Shown piece after piece: positions 1 to 6,908 of a stretch of DNA of 12,692 nt. The notes below the pieces were generated by a model, which saw only the letters and a program-made list of their open reading frames with translations, had not been told where the DNA came from and ran no database searches. Origin of the DNA: Prevotella sp. UBA1104 (lineage in GTDB: Bacteria; Bacteroidota; Bacteroidia; Bacteroidales; Bacteroidaceae); the NCBI GenBank assembly GCA_002314055.1, contig DCBP01000027.1, positions 1 to 12,692 on the forward strand. The letters are read 5' to 3'. Position numbers and translations under genes: made by a program. Within the stretch, counting starts at the first letter, position 1, and each line of letters opens with the position of its first letter.

Positions 1-60
1 ATAGCTGCAATGTGGGTTAAGCCTTTATAGTCGGGTATCATGAAAAACATTTTTGCTTGA

Positions 61-115
61 ACAAAGAAAATCCGCTTAAATTCCGTGGGCATTAGCCAAG
101 GAATTAAGCGGATTT
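61..115 (-). terminator. Rho-independent-like terminator after the S46 peptidase gene
   Basis: A near-perfect inverted repeat lies just downstream of the peptidase stop codon as read on the minus strand. The arms are 68-84 and 100-115, with a single extra A in one arm. The intervening bases can pair further (GGC/GCC around TAAT). On the minus strand the stem is followed by a T-rich run (complement of 61-70), as expected for an intrinsic terminator. It may also work in the other direction for a gene left of the window. Bases 1-60 show no gene I can support. Confidence 0.8.
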
Positions 116-141
116 ATTAATGTCATACCCTGTTTAGAGGA

Positions 142-2268
142 TTATTTCTCTACGCCCAGTTCTTTAAGCAGGCGGTCGGCATGTCCCCACTTGTCCATCA
201 AGTAAAGCACGTAGCGGATATCCACACCGATACAGCGTGCGAGAACACGGTCGAAATGGATGTCGCTCGAGAGAGAGTCCCAGTTGCCGTCGAAGGCAAG
301 ACCGATGAGTTCGCCGTTGCCGTTGAAGATAGGCGAACCGGAGTTTCCGCCAGTGATATCGTTGTTGGTGAGGAAGCAGAGCTGCATCTTGCCGGTAGTC
401 TTGTCGGCATACTTGCCGAAGTCTTTAGCTCCCATCAGCTGGTGCATAACAGGTTCAGCATAATAGTCAACCACCTTGTCGCCCACGTTCATCTTGTCGA
501 CGATGCTCTCGGCAGTAGTATAATATCCGGCAGGCTTTCCGCCAACGTTGAGGTTCTTCACCTGACCGTAGCTCAGTCGCATAGTGAAGTTGGCGTCGCT
601 ATAGTGAGGCATATCCATCTCCATTCTAATCTTAGCATCACAGAGATAGCGTTCCTGTTGCTCGATATCAGGAGAGACAGCACGGTATTTCTCTATTATG
701 TCGTCGTATATATCCTTGATAGACATACCGTATTCAATGCCCGGATCATTCTTGTATCCCTTCTTGTTGAAGAAAATCTTCTCGCCGCTCTTCATCAGGA
801 TAGACTTGCTGTAGAGATACTCAACGTATTTAGAGTAGTCGCCACCAAACTGCTTGTCGATTTTCTTGTAGATAGTCGGCAGGTATTTAGCGTCAACATG
901 TTCGCGGTAATTCTTCAGCAGAGTAGCCATAACCTCTTTGTCGAGAGCAGCATCCCATTCAGAACTGTTGTCGTCGAAAACCATATACTGCTTCTGAGGC
1001 TTGTCTTTCGGTCCCTTCACTTCCATGCCGTTAAGAGCCTTCAGGGCACGGGTGTTAAATTCAGAAGTGCGTCGGAAGGTTTCAATCCAGTTGGTGAATG
1101 CATATTCCGTGTCGAGGCGCTTGGCATAAAGGTCTTGCATCTTCTGGAAGTCGAGTTTGCCTTTAAGGAATCCCGTACTGTCCTGATAAGCCTTTATACG
1201 CGTTTCAAACTCCTGCTTCTGTCGGATGATGCCAATAGAGTCGATACACTTGTTCATTCCGATGGAATTTTTCCAGTAGTTAGAACTCTGTGCGTATTTA
1301 GAGTCGTATTTGATGCGTACAGCCTCATCGGCACGCATGTGGCGCTGCATAATCTCCTGTTTTACGCCACGCACCTGAGCTCTCGGCTCATTATCGGCAT
1401 CGCGGCGTTCCTTAATGCCGTAAGACGAAAGATAGCGGCTCGTGGAACCAGGATATCCCACAGTCATGGCAAAGTCGCCCTCCTTGTATCCGTCGAGCGA
1501 AACACGAGTCCAGTGTTCCGGATGATAAGGCACGTTGTCTTTAGAGTATTCAGCCGGTCCGTTGGTCTTCGGGTCGGCATAGATGCGGAACACCGAGTAG
1601 TCGCAGGTCTGTCGCGGCCACATCCAGTTGTCGGTCTCGCCTCCGAACTTACCCATCGACTTCGGTACGGTAAATACAAGTCTGAGGTCGTTAAAGTCGC
1701 GGTAAGTAGTGGCAAAGAACTTGTTTCCCTCGTAGTAAGGCTTAATCTCGAGGCGCAGTGTAGGGTCTTTCTTCTTCACATCCTTCGACATTACGTTCTC
1801 GATGGAGTCGAGGAACACGTCCTGCTTGTCGATAGGCAGATCGTAGAGACCTTTCTGGCGCAGTTCGTCGGTAATATCCTTTTGTTCCACCATAAAGCTA
1901 ACGAACATGTTCTCGTTAGGCAGTTCCTCTTCATACGACTTGGCATAGAAGCCGTTCAACATATAGTCGTGGTCAACGGTAGAATGGGAACGGATAGCTT
2001 CGAATCCGCAGTGGTGGTTAGTAAACACGAGTCCGTCTGGCGACACGACGATTCCAGAGCAGAATCCAGAGAAGTTTACCACCGACTTCATTATGGCATC
2101 GTTGCCACTGTACAGTCCGTCGTATGAGCGGTTAAAGCCGTAGCTTTTCATCTGCTCATATACAGCCTCCGGCAGGTTGTAGAGAGTCCACATACCCTCG
2201 TCGGCATTGGCGTTGCCGGCAGCGAGAGCCAACAGTCCAGCCAAAAAGATAGATTTTTTCTTTTTCAT
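142..2268 (-). CDS. dpp7: S46-family dipeptidyl-peptidase, DPP7-like
   Basis: Exported serine exopeptidase that removes dipeptides from the N-terminus of oligopeptides, feeding peptide-based nutrition in Bacteroidales. The 708-residue length is typical of family S46. Residues 1-22 form a signal peptide (KKKK, hydrophobic core, ANA before Asp23) without a lipobox, so a periplasmic location is likely. The chymotrypsin-like triad can be placed by motif: His86 in TNHHCGF, Asp223 in CDYSVFRIYA and Ser643 in GGNSGSP. Specificity can be read at the position 18 residues after the catalytic Ser. That residue is Arg in the Asp/Glu-specific DPP11 but Gly661 here (LAFDGNW), as in DPP7, which prefers hydrophobic or broad P1 residues. 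The start fits the signal peptide. It is the last gene of the leftward run, 68 bp after the flippase, and is followed by a terminator. Family assignment is very secure; the DPP7 subtype rests on one diagnostic residue and its surroundings. Confidence 0.95.
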   Translation of the reverse strand: MKKKKSIFLAGLLALAAGNANADEGMWTLYNLPEAVYEQMKSYGFNRSYDGLYSGNDAIMKSVVNFSGFCSGIVVSPDGLVFTNHHCGFEAIRSHSTVDHDYMLNGFYAKSYEEELPNENMFVSFMVEQKDITDELRQKGLYDLPIDKQDVFLDSIENVMSKDVKKKDPTLRLEIKPYYEGNKFFATTYRDFNDLRLVFTVPKSMGKFGGETDNWMWPRQTCDYSVFRIYADPKTNGPAEYSKDNVPYHPEHWTRVSLDGYKEGDFAMTVGYPGSTSRYLSSYGIKERRDADNEPRAQVRGVKQEIMQRHMRADEAVRIKYDSKYAQSSNYWKNSIGMNKCIDSIGIIRQKQEFETRIKAYQDSTGFLKGKLDFQKMQDLYAKRLDTEYAFTNWIETFRRTSEFNTRALKALNGMEVKGPKDKPQKQYMVFDDNSSEWDAALDKEVMATLLKNYREHVDAKYLPTIYKKIDKQFGGDYSKYVEYLYSKSILMKSGEKIFFNKKGYKNDPGIEYGMSIKDIYDDIIEKYRAVSPDIEQQERYLCDAKIRMEMDMPHYSDANFTMRLSYGQVKNLNVGGKPAGYYTTAESIVDKMNVGDKVVDYYAEPVMHQLMGAKDFGKYADKTTGKMQLCFLTNNDITGGNSGSPIFNGNGELIGLAFDGNWDSLSSDIHFDRVLARCIGVDIRYVLYLMDKWGHADRLLKELGVEK

Positions 2269-2285
2269 ATTTTGTCGTTATATTA

Positions 2286-2328
2286 TAGTGATATATTCAA
2301 TATCGTTAGTGATATATTCAATATTGTT
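2286..2328. repeat. Two-copy 21-bp tandem repeat with internal dyad upstream of dpp7
   Basis: Two adjacent 21-bp copies (2286-2306 and 2307-2327, one mismatch at 2304 versus 2325) lie between the flippase stop and the dpp7 start. The first copy contains the dyad GATAT-N5-ATATC (2290-2304); the second keeps it with one mismatch. No clear TAnnTTTG promoter was seen in this 68-bp spacer. A tandem operator is possible, but so is a neutral duplication. Confidence 0.6.
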
Positions 2329-2336
2329 GAGTCCCG

Positions 2337-3836
2337 TTATTTCTTGAACCGTTTGCCAATAACCGGCAGACTGCTCAGCGGGAAATCTTTCTTTATGATG
2401 TATGCAATGAAGAGAAGTCCGAGCAGCGTGTTAACCGCAAGAGCAAGAGCGAGAGGCAAATTCCTGTTGGCAGCCGTCATACAGAAATACAAAGCCACGG
2501 TGATAACCACATATAGGCTTATTTCCTTCATCGGATAGTTGATAGGATATTTCTTTTGTCCCACAAAATATGACAGAACCATAGCCGTGCCGTAGCCGGC
2601 AAATCCAGCCCATGCACAAGCCATATATCCATATCGCGGCACGAAGATAATATTTACAGCGAGGAGCACAGCACAACCCACACCGGAGAAGTATGCTCCC
2701 CAAATTGTTTTGTCGATGAGCTTATACCAGAACGAGAGATTGAAATATACTCCCATCATTATCTCGGCAGCCATTACGATAGGTACGACCTTGAGTCCCT
2801 CCCAGTAGTCTCTGCCGATAATATGGCGCAACACATCCATATATCCTATTACAACAAGAAAAGCGAGCAGGGTGAATATTATGAAATATTTCATAGCCTT
2901 TGCATAAGTGTCGCGGTTATCCTTGTCCTTTGACTTTCCGAACACGAATGGTTCGTAGGCATAGCGGAACGCCTGTGTAATCATGGCCATAATCATGGCA
3001 ATCTTGCTTGCTGCGCCATAGATACCAAGCTGGGTGTGGGCATCAGCCCCGGTATATATCTTCGGAAACAGAATCTTGTCGGCAGTCTGATTTAATATTC
3101 CGGCAATACCAAGCACGAGGATAGGCCAGCTGTAGCTCATCATCCGTTTCAGAAGCTGCATGTCGAAAGAGTATTTCTGGCAGAATAGTTCCTTCCAGAA
3201 GAAGAACGTTAGCGAAGCCGAACAGAATAGATTTATGTAGAAAGCGTATCCTGCACCCACAGTAGGGTCGTAGATATTCGCAATGGCTCCCGTTCCGTCA
3301 TTAGCCTCATAGATGTTTGGAAGAATGAGGAAGAACACGATATTAAGTGCAATTGCCATGAAGATATTCAGCATCTTCAGGGCTGCAAATTTCATCGGGC
3401 GCTTCTTGTATCTCAGATAAGCGAATGGAATACACTGGAAGGCATCGATTGCCACGGTAATTGCCATCACCCATACGTAAGACTCATGGTTGGAGTAGCC
3501 CATGAATGCCGAGATGGGGTTGATGAACAGCAATACGAGAATTATAAACAGCAGAGATGTGAATCCAACGCTGATTAATGTTGTCGTATAAACCTTCTGC
3601 GGGTCTTCGTTCTCCTTGTTGGCAAAGCGGAAGAAAGTTGTCTCCATTCCGTATGTCAGGATTACCATGAGCAATGCCGTATAGGCATATACATTTGTTA
3701 TAACACCGTAGCCGCCACTGGCAGCTGATAGTTTTGCCGTATATAACGGCACGAGAAGATAGTTTAAGAATCTTCCCACGATACTGCTCATTCCATATAT
3801 TGCAGTATCCTTTGCTAATGATTTTAAATTCGCCAT
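2337..3836 (-). CDS. Wzx/MATE-type oligosaccharide flippase family protein
   Basis: Predicted inner-membrane flippase of the MOP superfamily, which moves lipid-linked oligosaccharides to the outer leaflet for polysaccharide or lipopolysaccharide assembly. The 499 residues contain about 14 hydrophobic segments (roughly 13-33, 44-64, 86-105, 120-140, 152-172, 196-215, 234-250, 271-291, 316-331, 347-366, 378-399, 405-425, 438-454, 460-481). The N-terminus (MANLKSLAKDTAIYGMSSIVG) is the form common in Bacteroidetes polysaccharide biosynthesis proteins. The C-terminus is short and basic (GKRFKK). No glycosyltransferases or polymerase are nearby, so the substrate cannot be inferred, and this looks like a solitary housekeeping flippase. 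The start codon follows an A-rich leader, itself 12 nt from a repeat array (3849-3992). Family secure, substrate unknown. Confidence 0.9.
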   Translation of the reverse strand: MANLKSLAKDTAIYGMSSIVGRFLNYLLVPLYTAKLSAASGGYGVITNVYAYTALLMVILTYGMETTFFRFANKENEDPQKVYTTTLISVGFTSLLFIILVLLFINPISAFMGYSNHESYVWVMAITVAIDAFQCIPFAYLRYKKRPMKFAALKMLNIFMAIALNIVFFLILPNIYEANDGTGAIANIYDPTVGAGYAFYINLFCSASLTFFFWKELFCQKYSFDMQLLKRMMSYSWPILVLGIAGILNQTADKILFPKIYTGADAHTQLGIYGAASKIAMIMAMITQAFRYAYEPFVFGKSKDKDNRDTYAKAMKYFIIFTLLAFLVVIGYMDVLRHIIGRDYWEGLKVVPIVMAAEIMMGVYFNLSFWYKLIDKTIWGAYFSGVGCAVLLAVNIIFVPRYGYMACAWAGFAGYGTAMVLSYFVGQKKYPINYPMKEISLYVVITVALYFCMTAANRNLPLALALAVNTLLGLLFIAYIIKKDFPLSSLPVIGKRFKK

Positions 3837-3848
3837 ATTTTCTTTGTT

Positions 3849-3992
3849 GTAGGGGTTAGGGGTAGGGGTTGTAAGGTTTGGTAAGTGTTGTAGGTTTGGT
3901 AGGGGTTGTAGGTTTCCTTACCAAACCTACACTATCTCCCAAACCTACACTACTTTCCAAACCTACACTACCTCCCAATCTCCCTAAATCTC
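3849..3992. repeat. Inverted array of 9/18-bp repeats with G-run cluster upstream of the flippase
   Basis: The left half (3849-3916) consists of G/T-rich 9-mers alternating as GTAGGGGTT and GTAGGTTTG variants. The right half (3921-3992) consists of CCAAACCTA alternating with CACTAYCTC, a clean 18-bp period over three copies and a degraded fourth. The right units are largely the reverse complement of the left, so orientation flips at about 3917. The innermost arms (TGTAGGTTT 3907-3915 and AAACCTACA 3923-3931) are perfect, and a second 11-bp pair exists (3889-3899 with 3939-3949). The left half has GGGG runs at 3852, 3859, 3865 and 3902, a possible G-quadruplex on the plus strand. The array fills the spacer between the four-helix-bundle gene and the flippase start. 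Confidence 0.9.
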
Positions 3993-3993
3993 A

Positions 3994-4590
3994 TTATTTA
4001 TATCTTTTTCCATTCCTATATTCCACTCTCGCTTTATACCTTTGTTCATGAATTCCACCTTCTGTGAGGAACCGGCGGTCTTGCCAGTCGATGTACCCAC
4101 GTAATAAGGCAAGTGTCTGGTGGATTGTTATCAGTGCCAAATTGGCTATATCTTCAGCAGAACGTCCTTTTATCTGTCTGCGATACCATTCACTGTCGTT
4201 GTGCCTCTTGCATAATGGTACTGCAGCAATATACTTAGGATGCGTAGGTCCCCAGATTTCCAAACCGTTGTTTCGCAAATAGTCCATATAATCTTCTTTT
4301 AATTCCTCAAGGCTACCCTTTGCTATTACCGTGAGCTTGTGCTCCGAAGAAGTAGAGCCTTCGGCATCGCTGTAGCCCTCCACTATATTCTGCTTGCAGG
4401 AGCGTGCCGCTTGTTGCATTTGGTCGACAGTGCGGTCGTGTGCACGTTCAAGGAATGTCTTGACAAAATAATAAGTTATGTCAAACACACATTCACTTTT
4501 CTTGTAAACGGTCAGCGTCTTATAGCTACTTATCTTTTTCCTGTTATATTCCATAGCATTATCATTCAATATGAGAAAAAATTCCCGCAT
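3994..4590 (-). CDS. Four-helix-bundle protein with suffix domain (S23/IVP-like)
   Basis: Small cytosolic helical protein of the four-helix-bundle family related to proteins found in 23S rRNA intervening sequences and to Avd of diversity-generating retroelements. The long 'suffix' form is typical of Bacteroidetes. The hallmark AARSCKQNIVEG lies at residues 61-72. Helices are predicted at about 27-49, 53-70, 80-108 and 144-167, and the EIWGP/hydrophilic linker at 111-143 plus a basic tail follow the suffix-domain pattern. Biochemical function is not established; nucleic-acid binding is a common suggestion. The start at 4590 follows an A/T-rich leader 21 bp after the upstream stop. An internal ATG at 4552-4554 (residue 13, MEYNRKK) is a credible alternative that trims an unconserved-looking tail. 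It is probably cotranscribed with the SpmA/SpmB-like gene. An inverted repeat array follows its stop immediately. No reverse transcriptase or rRNA is present here. Confidence 0.85.
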   Translation of the reverse strand: MREFFLILNDNAMEYNRKKISSYKTLTVYKKSECVFDITYYFVKTFLERAHDRTVDQMQQAARSCKQNIVEGYSDAEGSTSSEHKLTVIAKGSLEELKEDYMDYLRNNGLEIWGPTHPKYIAAVPLCKRHNDSEWYRRQIKGRSAEDIANLALITIHQTLALLRGYIDWQDRRFLTEGGIHEQRYKARVEYRNGKRYK

Positions 4591-4611
4591 GTCTAATTAT
4601 TTTGATTGCTT

Positions 4612-5841
4612 TTAAAAGAACATATAGCAGATAGCGATAGCCGCAATGACACCGGCAAGGTCGGCAAGCAGTCCGCAAGCCACGGCATGTCGGGTATATC
4701 TTATGCCCACGCTGCCGAAATATACGGCGAGGATATAGAATGTGGTGTCGGTAGATCCCTGGAACACGCAGCTCAGTCTGCCCACAAAAGAGTCAGCTCC
4801 GTATGTCGTCATTGCATCAACCATCATGCCTCTGGCACCACTTCCCGACAGTGGTTTCATAAGAGCCGTAGGCAAAGCGCCGACAAAGTCGGTGTTGCCG
4901 CCGCAAGCTTCCACACACCATTTCACTCCGCCGATGAGCATATCCATTGCTCCCGAAGCGCGGAATACCCCTATGCCCACAAGGATAGCTACAAGATAAG
5001 GAATAATTCTCACGGCAGTTTGGAATCCCTCCTTTGCTCCCTCTATAAAGGCGTCATAAACATTCACCCGTTTCCTTACTCCGGCAAGGATAAAGCCAAC
5101 GATGATTGTCATCAGAAGGATATTCGCTACCGTAGTGCTAACGATATTCATCTGGCTCTTGTCGAGCTGTCCGAATCCCCATATAATGCCAGCCACGGCA
5201 AGACACATTCCGCCAACGGTAAGAATCATCACGCGGTTCAGCAGGTTTATATGCTGATAAAGGCTTGTAATTACAATTCCGGCTATGGTAGAGAAGAATG
5301 TGGCGAGCAGAATTGGTATAAAGATATCAGTAGGCTGAGCCGCCCCCATCTGTGCCCTGTATACCATTATGCTCACGGGGATAAGAGTAAGTCCGCTGGT
5401 ATTGAGCACGAGAAACATTATCATCGGGTTTGTCGCCGTGTCCTTCTTCGGGTTCAGCTGTTGCAACTGTTCCATTGCCTTCAATCCGAGCGGAGTGGCA
5501 GCATTGTCCAGTCCCAGCATGTTTGCGGCGATGTTCATAAAAATAGATCCTGTAACAGGATGTCCTTTCGGAATGTCGGGAAACAGCTTGCAGAACACCG
5601 GCGAGAGAATCCTTGCCAAGGCATTTACCATACCTCCCTTTTCTCCAATCTTCATGATGCCGAGCCATAGCGACAATACTCCTGTAAGCCCTAAGGATAT
5701 CTCGAAGGCAGTCTTCGATGAATCGAACGTGGAATTCATCATGTTCGGGAAAACATCAAAGTCGCCCATGAAGACAAGTTTCACCACGGCAACTGCAAAT
5801 GCGATTATAAAAAATGCAATCCAAATATAATTCAGCACCAT
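4612..5841 (-). CDS. Fused SpmA-SpmB nucleoside-recognition (Gate) domain membrane protein
   Basis: Integral membrane protein of 409 residues joining the two halves that are separate SpmA and SpmB proteins in Bacillus. The SpmA-like half carries NIAANMLGLDNAATPLGLKAM (103-123) and NTSGLTLIP (147-155). The SpmB-like half (about 240-409) carries PLSGSGARG (330-338) and QGSTDTTFYILAVYFGSVG (361-379). Both halves are mostly hydrophobic. In Bacillus the pair influences spore core dehydration; in non-sporulating Bacteroidetes the role is unknown, perhaps solute or nucleoside transport. I chose the start at 5841 (MVLNYIWIAFF), which opens directly into the first membrane segment. A longer frame starts at 5898, but its first codons coincide with a TAnnTTTG promoter element (5885-5892), so they probably lie upstream of the transcript start. 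First gene of the leftward run, 21 bp before the four-helix-bundle gene. Confidence 0.9.
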   Translation of the reverse strand: MVLNYIWIAFFIIAFAVAVVKLVFMGDFDVFPNMMNSTFDSSKTAFEISLGLTGVLSLWLGIMKIGEKGGMVNALARILSPVFCKLFPDIPKGHPVTGSIFMNIAANMLGLDNAATPLGLKAMEQLQQLNPKKDTATNPMIMFLVLNTSGLTLIPVSIMVYRAQMGAAQPTDIFIPILLATFFSTIAGIVITSLYQHINLLNRVMILTVGGMCLAVAGIIWGFGQLDKSQMNIVSTTVANILLMTIIVGFILAGVRKRVNVYDAFIEGAKEGFQTAVRIIPYLVAILVGIGVFRASGAMDMLIGGVKWCVEACGGNTDFVGALPTALMKPLSGSGARGMMVDAMTTYGADSFVGRLSCVFQGSTDTTFYILAVYFGSVGIRYTRHAVACGLLADLAGVIAAIAICYMFF

Positions 5842-5884
5842 AAATATATCAGTTAAAAAGATAAATTTTCGTTTATTGAACTTG

Positions 5885-5892
5885 CAAATATA
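5885..5892 (-). promoter_or_regulatory. Bacteroidetes -7 element for the leftward operon
   Basis: On the minus strand this reads TATATTTG, matching the Bacteroidetes sigma-ABfr -7 consensus TAnnTTTG. The -33 box is weak: the closest TTG is at 5916-5918, 23 nt away instead of 19-21. The predicted transcript start is around 5877, about 36 nt before the ATG at 5841. Confidence 0.6.
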
Positions 5893-5976
5893 CTGCAAAT
5901 TCTCTTGCTACGCCACAATGAATGGCCATTTATGCAAATTTAAGCCTAAAAAATGTAGCATAAAAAGTAAAATCAT

Positions 5977-5984
5977 TATATTTG
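5977..5984 (+). promoter_or_regulatory. Bacteroidetes -7 element for dapB
   Basis: TATATTTG matches the TAnnTTTG consensus and is followed by an A-rich leader of about 40 nt to the dapB ATG. No good TTTG -33 box is seen at the usual distance. It faces away from the element at 5885-5892, and together they define a divergent promoter region of about 190 bp (5842-6030). Confidence 0.6.
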
Positions 5985-6030
5985 CATGTTAAAAACAACA
6001 ATATAAAACAATAAAACAAATAAAGGTATT

Positions 6031-6789
6031 ATGAAAATAGCATTGATAGGCTACGGAAAGATGGGCAAGATGATTGAGCAGATTGCCAAAGACCGTGGTC
6101 ATGAAATAGTGTGCATTATTGACATCGACAACCAGCAGGATTTCGACAGCGAGGCATTCAAGAGTGCTGATGTGGCTATTGAATTCACCAACCCTACGGC
6201 GGCATACGGCAATTACCTCCGTGCCTTCAAAAATAATGTGAAGGTGGTTTCCGGCTCTACGGGATGGATGAAAGATCATGGCGATGACGTTCGCAAGATG
6301 TGTTCGGCAGAAGGCGGACAGACTTTGTTCTGGGCTTCAAACTTCTCTATCGGTGTTGCTATATTCTCTGCCGTCAACCGTTATCTTGCCAAGATAATGA
6401 ACGGTTTCCCTCAGTATGACGTGCGTATGGAGGAGACACACCACATCCATAAACTTGATGCTCCGAGCGGTACGGCGATAACTCTTGCTGAAGAGATTGT
6501 CGGCGACATCGACCGCAAGAAGTCTTGGGTGAAGGGTGTGCAGCGTCTTGCCGACGGAACGGTGGAGGGTACAAATGATGTGCCTTCGGACGAGCTTCCT
6601 ATCGAGAGTATACGTCGCGATGAGGTGCCGGGCATACATTCTGTAATATACGACAGCGATGCCGACTGCATTACGATAACGCATGATGCTCACTCTCGTA
6701 AGGGCTTTGCCCTCGGTGCGGTATTGGCTGCTGAGTATACAAAAGAACACAACGGACTGCTCACCATCAGCGACATGTTTAAGTTTTAA
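6031..6789 (+). CDS. dapB: 4-hydroxy-tetrahydrodipicolinate reductase
   Basis: Cytosolic NAD(P)H-dependent reductase of the lysine/meso-diaminopimelate pathway, acting after DapA and supplying peptidoglycan precursor. The 252 residues are close to the short form usual in Bacteroidetes. The N-terminal dinucleotide-binding motif GYGKMG lies at 7-12 and the GSTG loop at 75-78. The family signature HHIHKLDAPSGTA lies at 137-149, in which His137 and Lys141 correspond to the catalytic acid and the substrate-binding Lys. The C-terminal sheet motif HSRKGFALGAV is intact. The start is clear, with a purine-rich AAAGG (6022-6026) before the ATG. It is the first gene of the rightward run from its own TAnnTTTG promoter. 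In related genomes dapB beside lepB is, to my knowledge, a common arrangement. Confidence 0.97.
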   Translation: MKIALIGYGKMGKMIEQIAKDRGHEIVCIIDIDNQQDFDSEAFKSADVAIEFTNPTAAYGNYLRAFKNNVKVVSGSTGWMKDHGDDVRKMCSAEGGQTLFWASNFSIGVAIFSAVNRYLAKIMNGFPQYDVRMEETHHIHKLDAPSGTAITLAEEIVGDIDRKKSWVKGVQRLADGTVEGTNDVPSDELPIESIRRDEVPGIHSVIYDSDADCITITHDAHSRKGFALGAVLAAEYTKEHNGLLTISDMFKF

Positions 6790-6810
6790 TGAGTGTGGAA
6801 TGAAGAGTGG

Positions 6811-6892
6811 GGTCTTCTATAGGTCTTATAAGTCATATAGGTCTTATAGGTCATATAGGTCATATAAGTCTTATAAGTCCCATTACTCCCAT
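6811..6892 (+). repeat. 9-bp tandem array (consensus ARGTCWTAT) upstream of lepB
   Basis: Eight consecutive 9-mers run from 6821 to 6892, preceded by a disrupted unit at 6811-6820. Five units are AGGTC/AAGTC plus WTAT, with AGGTCATAT perfectly repeated at 6848-6865; the last two drift toward CCCAT. CTTATAAG palindromes occur at 6825-6832 and 6870-6877. The array ends 16 nt before the lepB start. The spacer is 119 bp and has no other feature. Confidence 0.95.
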
Positions 6893-6908
6893 AAAAAATA
6901 AGAAAAAA

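Noticed and set aside
181..2127. 648-codon open frame on the plus strand opposite the S46 peptidase
   Set aside because: It is fully antisense to a gene with intact triad and signal peptide, its translation has no recognisable domain, and long antisense frames arise from codon bias. It is a shadow.
2337..3836. Part of a capsule/O-antigen biosynthesis cluster
   Set aside because: No glycosyltransferase, polymerase or sugar-nucleotide genes are adjacent; the WbqC-family gene is 5 kb away on the other strand in a different operon.
3849..3992. Insertion-sequence end or transposon remnant
   Set aside because: No transposase, target duplication or terminal inverted repeats of IS type; the inverted units are short and tandem.
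3994..4590. Diversity-generating retroelement (four-helix-bundle protein as Avd)
   Set aside because: No reverse transcriptase, template/variable repeat pair or target gene occurs in the window, and the suffix-domain form differs from Avd.
4606..5670. 354-codon plus-strand frame opposite the SpmA/SpmB-like gene
   Set aside because: Rich in His/Ser/Lys with no domain, antisense to a conserved membrane protein; treated as a shadow.
6821..6892. CRISPR array
   Set aside because: Units are 9 bp and contiguous without unique spacers, and no cas genes are present.
6807..6908. N-terminal extension of LepB through the 9-bp array
   Set aside because: It requires a GTG start, and its translation is merely the repeat (Ile-Gly/Ser-Leu/His). 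The ATG at 6909 has an A-rich leader and gives a normal signal peptidase N-terminus.
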